DNA from: Paraburkholderia sp. LEh10
GTDB taxonomy: Bacteria > Pseudomonadota > Gammaproteobacteria > Burkholderiales > Burkholderiaceae
DNA: 64,000 nucleotides
Assembly: GCF_017814945.1 (NCBI RefSeq)
Contig: NZ_JAGIPX010000030.1
Location: 10,485 to 74,484 of the forward strand
Direction of reading: 5' to 3'
Positions 60,737 through 64,000 of this stretch are shown piece after piece. A program made the position numbers and the translations under genes. Each line of letters opens with the position of its first letter. The stretch's first letter is position 1. The notes beneath the pieces are model-generated. The model saw only the letters and a program-made list of their open reading frames with translations, searched no databases and was not told where the DNA came from.

Positions 60737-61860
60737 ATGCAAATCAGGGAATTCGGGGTCGAACGCTGGATGGATCTCTACGAGAACCGGTGCGAGCTGA
60801 ATCTTGCTGAAACGTGTGTCGAATCGCTGACGGTCGGCGAACTGCTGAAGATCGCGGGCAAGGAAGACGCGCTGCTCGCCGAGATTCTGCCGATGAAGCT
60901 GACCTATGGCGCAATCGACGGCACGGAGCGTTTGCGCAGCAACGTCGCGTGTCTGTATGACAGGCAGAGCGTGCCGAACGTGCTGATTACGCACGGCGCG
61001 ATCAGCGCGAACGCACTGGTCTACGAAACGCTCGTCGAACCCGGCGATCATGTGATATCCGTGCTGCCCACCTACCAGCAGCACTATTCGATTCCCGAGA
61101 GTTATGGCGCGAAGGTCGAGATTCTGCGCTGCGCGAGGAAAACGCCTTTCTGCCCGACCTCGACGAACTCAGGCGCATGGTCACGCCGGCCACCCGCGTC
61201 ATCGCGATCAACAATCCGAACAACCCGACCGGCTCGCTGATGGACGGCGCATCGCTCGAAGCAATCGCGCAGATCGCGCGCTCTTGCGGCGCATATGTGC
61301 TCTGCGACGAGGTGTATCGCGGCACCGATCAGGAAGGCAACGGCTTCACGGCATCGGTTGCAGACGTGTACGAGAAGGGCATCAGCACGGGCAGCATGTC
61401 GAAGACGTGGTCGCTCGCGGGCTTGCGCGTGGGCTGGATCGTCGCGCCCGTCGATCTGATTCATCGCGTGCAGATTCATCGCGACTACAACACGATCAGC
61501 GTCGGCATGCTGAACGATCTGCTCGCATCGATCGCGTTGGAAAACCGCACGGCCATCCTCGAACGCAACCACGGCATTTTGCGCACGAACCTCTCGCTGC
61601 TCGATGCGTGGATCGCGAAAGAACCGCTGCTTTCGTATGTGAAGCCGAAGTCGGGCACGACGGCGCTGGTGCGCGTCGATGCCGATATGCGTTCACGCGA
61701 TTTCTGCGTCGCGCTGATCGAAAAGACGGGCGTGATGTTCACGCCTGGCAGTGCACTCGATGTGGAAGGCTATGTGCGCATCGGCTATACGAACAATCGC
61801 GATGTGCTGGTCACGGGTTTGGCGAGAGTGTCGGACTTCTTGCGCGACATCGCGCGTTAG
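60737..61860 (+). pseudogene. PLP-dependent class I/II aminotransferase, frameshifted
   Basis: Two frames make one fold type I aminotransferase of about 374 residues. The first (60737 to about 61129) has LTYGAIDGTERLRSNVACLY and HGAISANALVYETLVEPGDH. The second (about 61130-61860) has VIAINNPNNPTGSLMDG, DEVYRGTDQEG and the PLP Lys in STGSMSKTWSLAGLR. Between 61129 and 61130, adding one C to ctgcgc-tgcgcgagg restores LRLREENAFLPDLDELRRMV. It is a one-base deletion, either a real inactivation or a sequencing error. GAGGACGG precedes the ATG. Confidence 0.88.
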
Positions 61861-61941
61861 ACGAGCTAGGCGCGTCAGCCGCGCGTTGCTTGAAAGCCTT
61901 CGCTTCGTGATCGCTTGAAGCGAAGGCTTGCCGCGTTGCGC

Positions 61942-62068
61942 CTATTTCAACGCCCGTGCCCGTACGCGCGCGACGTGGACGGCATCGACACCTGCGCCGT
62001 CGTGGATCTGATGACGGCAACTGGTGCCGTCCGCGACCATCACCGTGTTCGCATCGATCTTGCGACAG
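61942..62068 (-). pseudogene. C-terminal fragment of an FAD-linked oxidase/Fe-S protein
   Basis: Minus-strand reading gives IDANTVMVADGTSCRHQIHD, then GAGVDAVHVARVRARALK and stop. This is the typical C-terminus of D-lactate dehydrogenase/GlpC-type Fe-S oxidoreductases (VADGxSCRxQI, xxHxARVLA). Only about 40 codons remain. Confidence 0.7.
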
Positions 62069-62071
62069 CCG

Positions 62072-62157
62072 TTCAATAACAGCATCGAGCCGGAAAACGT
62101 GCGCGCCGCGCAACAGGTGCTCGAAGCGGCGGGTTATACCGTGCACGTCAACACGCG
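62072..62157 (+). pseudogene. Internal fragment of an FAD-linked oxidase/Fe-S protein
   Basis: Plus-strand reading gives FNNSIEPENVRAAQQVLEAA followed by GYTVHVNT. It matches the internal segment DTFNNxxxPExxxAAxxVLEAAGY of the same oxidoreductase family as the minus-strand fragment at 61942-62068. The two fragments face opposite ways, so the locus has been rearranged. Confidence 0.65.
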
Positions 62158-62180
62158 TGCTCGAGAGCGTCCGCTTTGCT

Positions 62181-62372
62181 ATGGCCGCACGCTTTCAGAC
62201 TCCGAAGTGGGATAGCGCGATTCACGATCACGATGACATGCTCAAGGCGCTGGAGGCGCGCGACGGCAAGCGTTTGAGCGCGATCTTGCGGCAGCATTTG
62301 CTCGACAACCGCGATGCGGTGTTGCAGGTGCGGTCGCGGGAGGATGTGGCGGCGGCGAACTTGAAGGCTTGA
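62181..62372 (+). pseudogene. C-terminal fragment of a GntR-family regulator
   Basis: The frame reads MAARFQTPKWDSAIHDHDDM, then LKALEARDGKRLSAILRQHL and LDNRDAVLQVR. This is the final helix pair of an FCD ligand-binding domain (HxxML-AL-ARDxxxxxxILRxHL). The DNA-binding half and most of the domain are missing. GntR/FCD regulators commonly adjoin lactate or glycolate oxidase genes, which fits the neighbouring oxidase fragments. Confidence 0.7.
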
Positions 62373-62436
62373 AGACAAGAAACGCGCAACGCACGGCAAA
62401 GGCCGTGCGTTTGTCTGCTATCAGATCATCGATACG

Positions 62437-63780
62437 TCACGCGCTTGCCTTCGCCGTATGATCCCTCTGCCGCAGCGACTGCGGCAGACCATACAGAATG
62501 ATCAACGCACAAATCAGACTCAGCGCGCCGATCACATAAAGCGCCGGTGTCGTGCTGCCCGTCACGTCGCGCACACGTCCCACCATCACCGGGCTCACGA
62601 TGCCGCCCAACTGGCCCAGCGTATTGATCAACGCAATGCCGCCCGCGGCGCCCGCGCCCGTCACGAGCTTCGGCGGCAACGCCCAGAAAGCCGGAATCGA
62701 AGCGATCACACCCGCGCCGAGCACAGCCAGTGCGATAACCAGCATCACCGTCTGCTTGTCGAAGTAGCCCGCAGCGAAGAACCCGGCTGCCGCCATCACG
62801 AGCAACGCGCTGACGAACTTGCGGCGCTCGCCCGAGGCATCCGACAAGCGCCCCACCACGACCATGCAGATCGCGCCGCAAATATAAGGCACTGCCGTCA
62901 GCAAACCGATGATCGTCGGGTTTTGCGTGCCCGCGCTGCGGATCAGATGCGGCGCCCAGAAGTTGAGTCCATACGACGCGATCTGAATGAGGAAATAGAT
63001 AAGCCCAAGCGTCAGAAAGCCGGGCGTGCGGATCGCGCCGAGCAGCGAGTGGCCATGCGTGGTCGGCTGCGCCTGTTGCGCGATCTGGCTCGACAGATAG
63101 GTCTTCTCCGTCGGCGACAGCCAGCCCGCGTCTTCGATGCGATCCTTCAGCACCTTGAGCACGAGAATGCCGAGCACGACACACGGCAAGCCGCCGAGCA
63201 TGAAGAGCCAATGCCAGCCGCGAATGCCGAACACGCCGTCCATCTGCCCGAGCACGAGACCTGAGATCGGCGCGCCGAACAGACCCGAGAACGCCGACGC
63301 GAGAAACAGCAGCGACGTGATGCGTCCGCGATAGCTCGCCGGAAACCACAGCGTCAGATAGTAGAGCACGCCGGGCGCAAAGCCCGCTTCCATCGCGCCG
63401 ATCAGGAAGCGCAGACCGTAGAACTGCCATTCGTTGCTGACGAACACCATCGCGGCCGTCGCGAGGCCCCATGAAATCATGATCCGCGCAATCCACTTGC
63501 GTGCGCCGACCTTGTACAACAGCATGTTGCTCGGCACCTCGAAGAGCACATAGCCGATCACGAAGAGACTCGCGCCGAGACCATAGGCGGTATCCGAAAA
63601 GCCGAGATCGCTTTGCAGCTGAAACTTCGCGAAGCTGATGTTGATGCGGTCGAAGAACGCGAACAGGTAGCAGATCATGATGAGCGGCATCAGCCGCCAC
63701 GCTACCTTTTTGATGATGTCGGCGGTTGCCGATAGCTTGTCGTCGCGGCTGTCCGCCGCGACTGCGCCTGGTGTGCTCAT
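62437..63780 (-). CDS. MFS transporter, anion:cation symporter type
   Basis: A 447-residue, 12-helix permease of the ACS family (phthalate, tartrate or glucarate porters). It has DRINISFAKFQLQSDLGFSD after helix 1, RFLIGAMEAGFAPGVLYYLT, WFPASYRGR and a long central loop. AAGGAGA lies before the ATG. Upstream on the same strand is the end of another gene, 116 bp away, so the two may form a catabolic operon for an organic acid. Confidence 0.9.
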   Translation of the reverse strand: MSTPGAVAADSRDDKLSATADIIKKVAWRLMPLIMICYLFAFFDRINISFAKFQLQSDLGFSDTAYGLGASLFVIGYVLFEVPSNMLLYKVGARKWIARIMISWGLATAAMVFVSNEWQFYGLRFLIGAMEAGFAPGVLYYLTLWFPASYRGRITSLLFLASAFSGLFGAPISGLVLGQMDGVFGIRGWHWLFMLGGLPCVVLGILVLKVLKDRIEDAGWLSPTEKTYLSSQIAQQAQPTTHGHSLLGAIRTPGFLTLGLIYFLIQIASYGLNFWAPHLIRSAGTQNPTIIGLLTAVPYICGAICMVVVGRLSDASGERRKFVSALLVMAAAGFFAAGYFDKQTVMLVIALAVLGAGVIASIPAFWALPPKLVTGAGAAGGIALINTLGQLGGIVSPVMVGRVRDVTGSTTPALYVIGALSLICALIILYGLPQSLRQRDHTAKASA

Positions 63781-63896
63781 GCTTGTCTCCTTTGTGTCGA
63801 CGAGCGTTAGCGCTTTAGCGCTCGCTCTCGTCCCATGCGAGGCCCGGATCCGGCCGCGCCGTCCGGTCTTGAGTTTTTAGTTGGATTGAAAGAAGC

Positions 63897-64000
63897 TCAG
63901 ATACAGCGTACGTAATCGGGTACAGGGTGCACGTCGCAATTGCGGCCCGCTTTCATCAACTGGCCCGGCACGTCATGACCGAGCAATGCAGGCAGCGTGC
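63897..64000 (-). CDS. 3' end of an unidentified gene (partial)
   Basis: The last 34 codons of a minus-strand gene enter from the right edge: LPALLGHDVPGQLMKAGRNC, then DVHPVPDYVRCI and stop. The remainder lies outside the window. It precedes the MFS transporter by 116 bp on the same strand and is likely an enzyme of the same pathway. I do not recognise the family from this tail. Confidence 0.6.
   Translation of the reverse strand, partial: TLPALLGHDVPGQLMKAGRNCDVHPVPDYVRCI

Overview
The window is high-GC DNA with Burkholderiaceae features: an H-NS-like protein of the Burkholderia/Bordetella type with a C-terminal TWSGRGRAPGWL motif, a 16-strand Gram-negative porin, prfC, a Pat-type acetyltransferase, and a dispersed palindromic repeat family. 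A Paraburkholderia-like chromosome is the best guess. This is inferred from protein style, not from a marker gene. I saw no rRNA, tRNA, CRISPR array, intact insertion sequence or phage module.

Layout. 1-0.9 kb: inverted repeat element with tandem 27-bp units and a 32-bp perfect palindrome in each arm. 1-5.3 kb: small helical protein, Pat-type acyl-CoA synthetase/GNAT gene, and a divergent LysR regulator. 5.4-20.7 kb: two chaperone-usher fimbrial operons, all on the minus strand, with prfC between them. Operon A (10.6 to 5.4 kb) is pilin-chaperone-usher-tip. Operon B (20.7 to 13.0 kb) is pilin-chaperone-usher-tip-tip, then a decayed usher C-terminus fused to a second copy of the operon A tip gene. 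21.2-25.7 kb: a minus-strand operon of a formaldehyde-activating-enzyme (Fae) homologue, an aldo/keto reductase, a succinate-semialdehyde-type dehydrogenase and an MFS transporter, which looks like an aldehyde or one-carbon pathway. 26.3-28.4 kb: H-NS-like protein and small hypothetical or exported proteins.

28.4-31.6 kb: a PAS sigma-54 activator divergent from a GntP-type permease. The permease has a well-spaced -24/-12 promoter and a 10-bp inverted repeat upstream that could be the activator site. 31.9-33.8 kb: a TpsB two-partner secretion transporter without a TpsA partner. 34.3-35.3 kb: relics of a LysR regulator and a FixJ-like response regulator abut on opposite strands. 35.4-38.5 kb: small proteins and a fused CoA transferase. 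39.1-48.6 kb: signalling block with a PAS-GGDEF-EAL protein, a porin, a hybrid histidine kinase with Hpt domain, and a PAS chemoreceptor.

48.8-55.6 kb: Ogt methyltransferase, a DedA-rhodanese fusion next to a cNMP-domain/thioredoxin-reductase-like flavoprotein that lacks the CxxC, a small His/Tyr/Pro-rich exported protein, a YcaQ/AlkX-type DNA glycosylase and a LysE exporter. 55.7-60.5 kb: a small helical protein, a large secreted beta-propeller-like protein, and an EamA transporter divergent from an AraC regulator. 60.7-62.4 kb: a class I/II aminotransferase broken by a one-base deletion, then a mosaic of FAD/Fe-S oxidase and GntR fragments. 62.4-64.0 kb: an ACS-type MFS transporter and the 3' end of an unidentified gene.

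All calls rest on reading the translations and DNA by eye. Function names are family-level unless motifs are cited.
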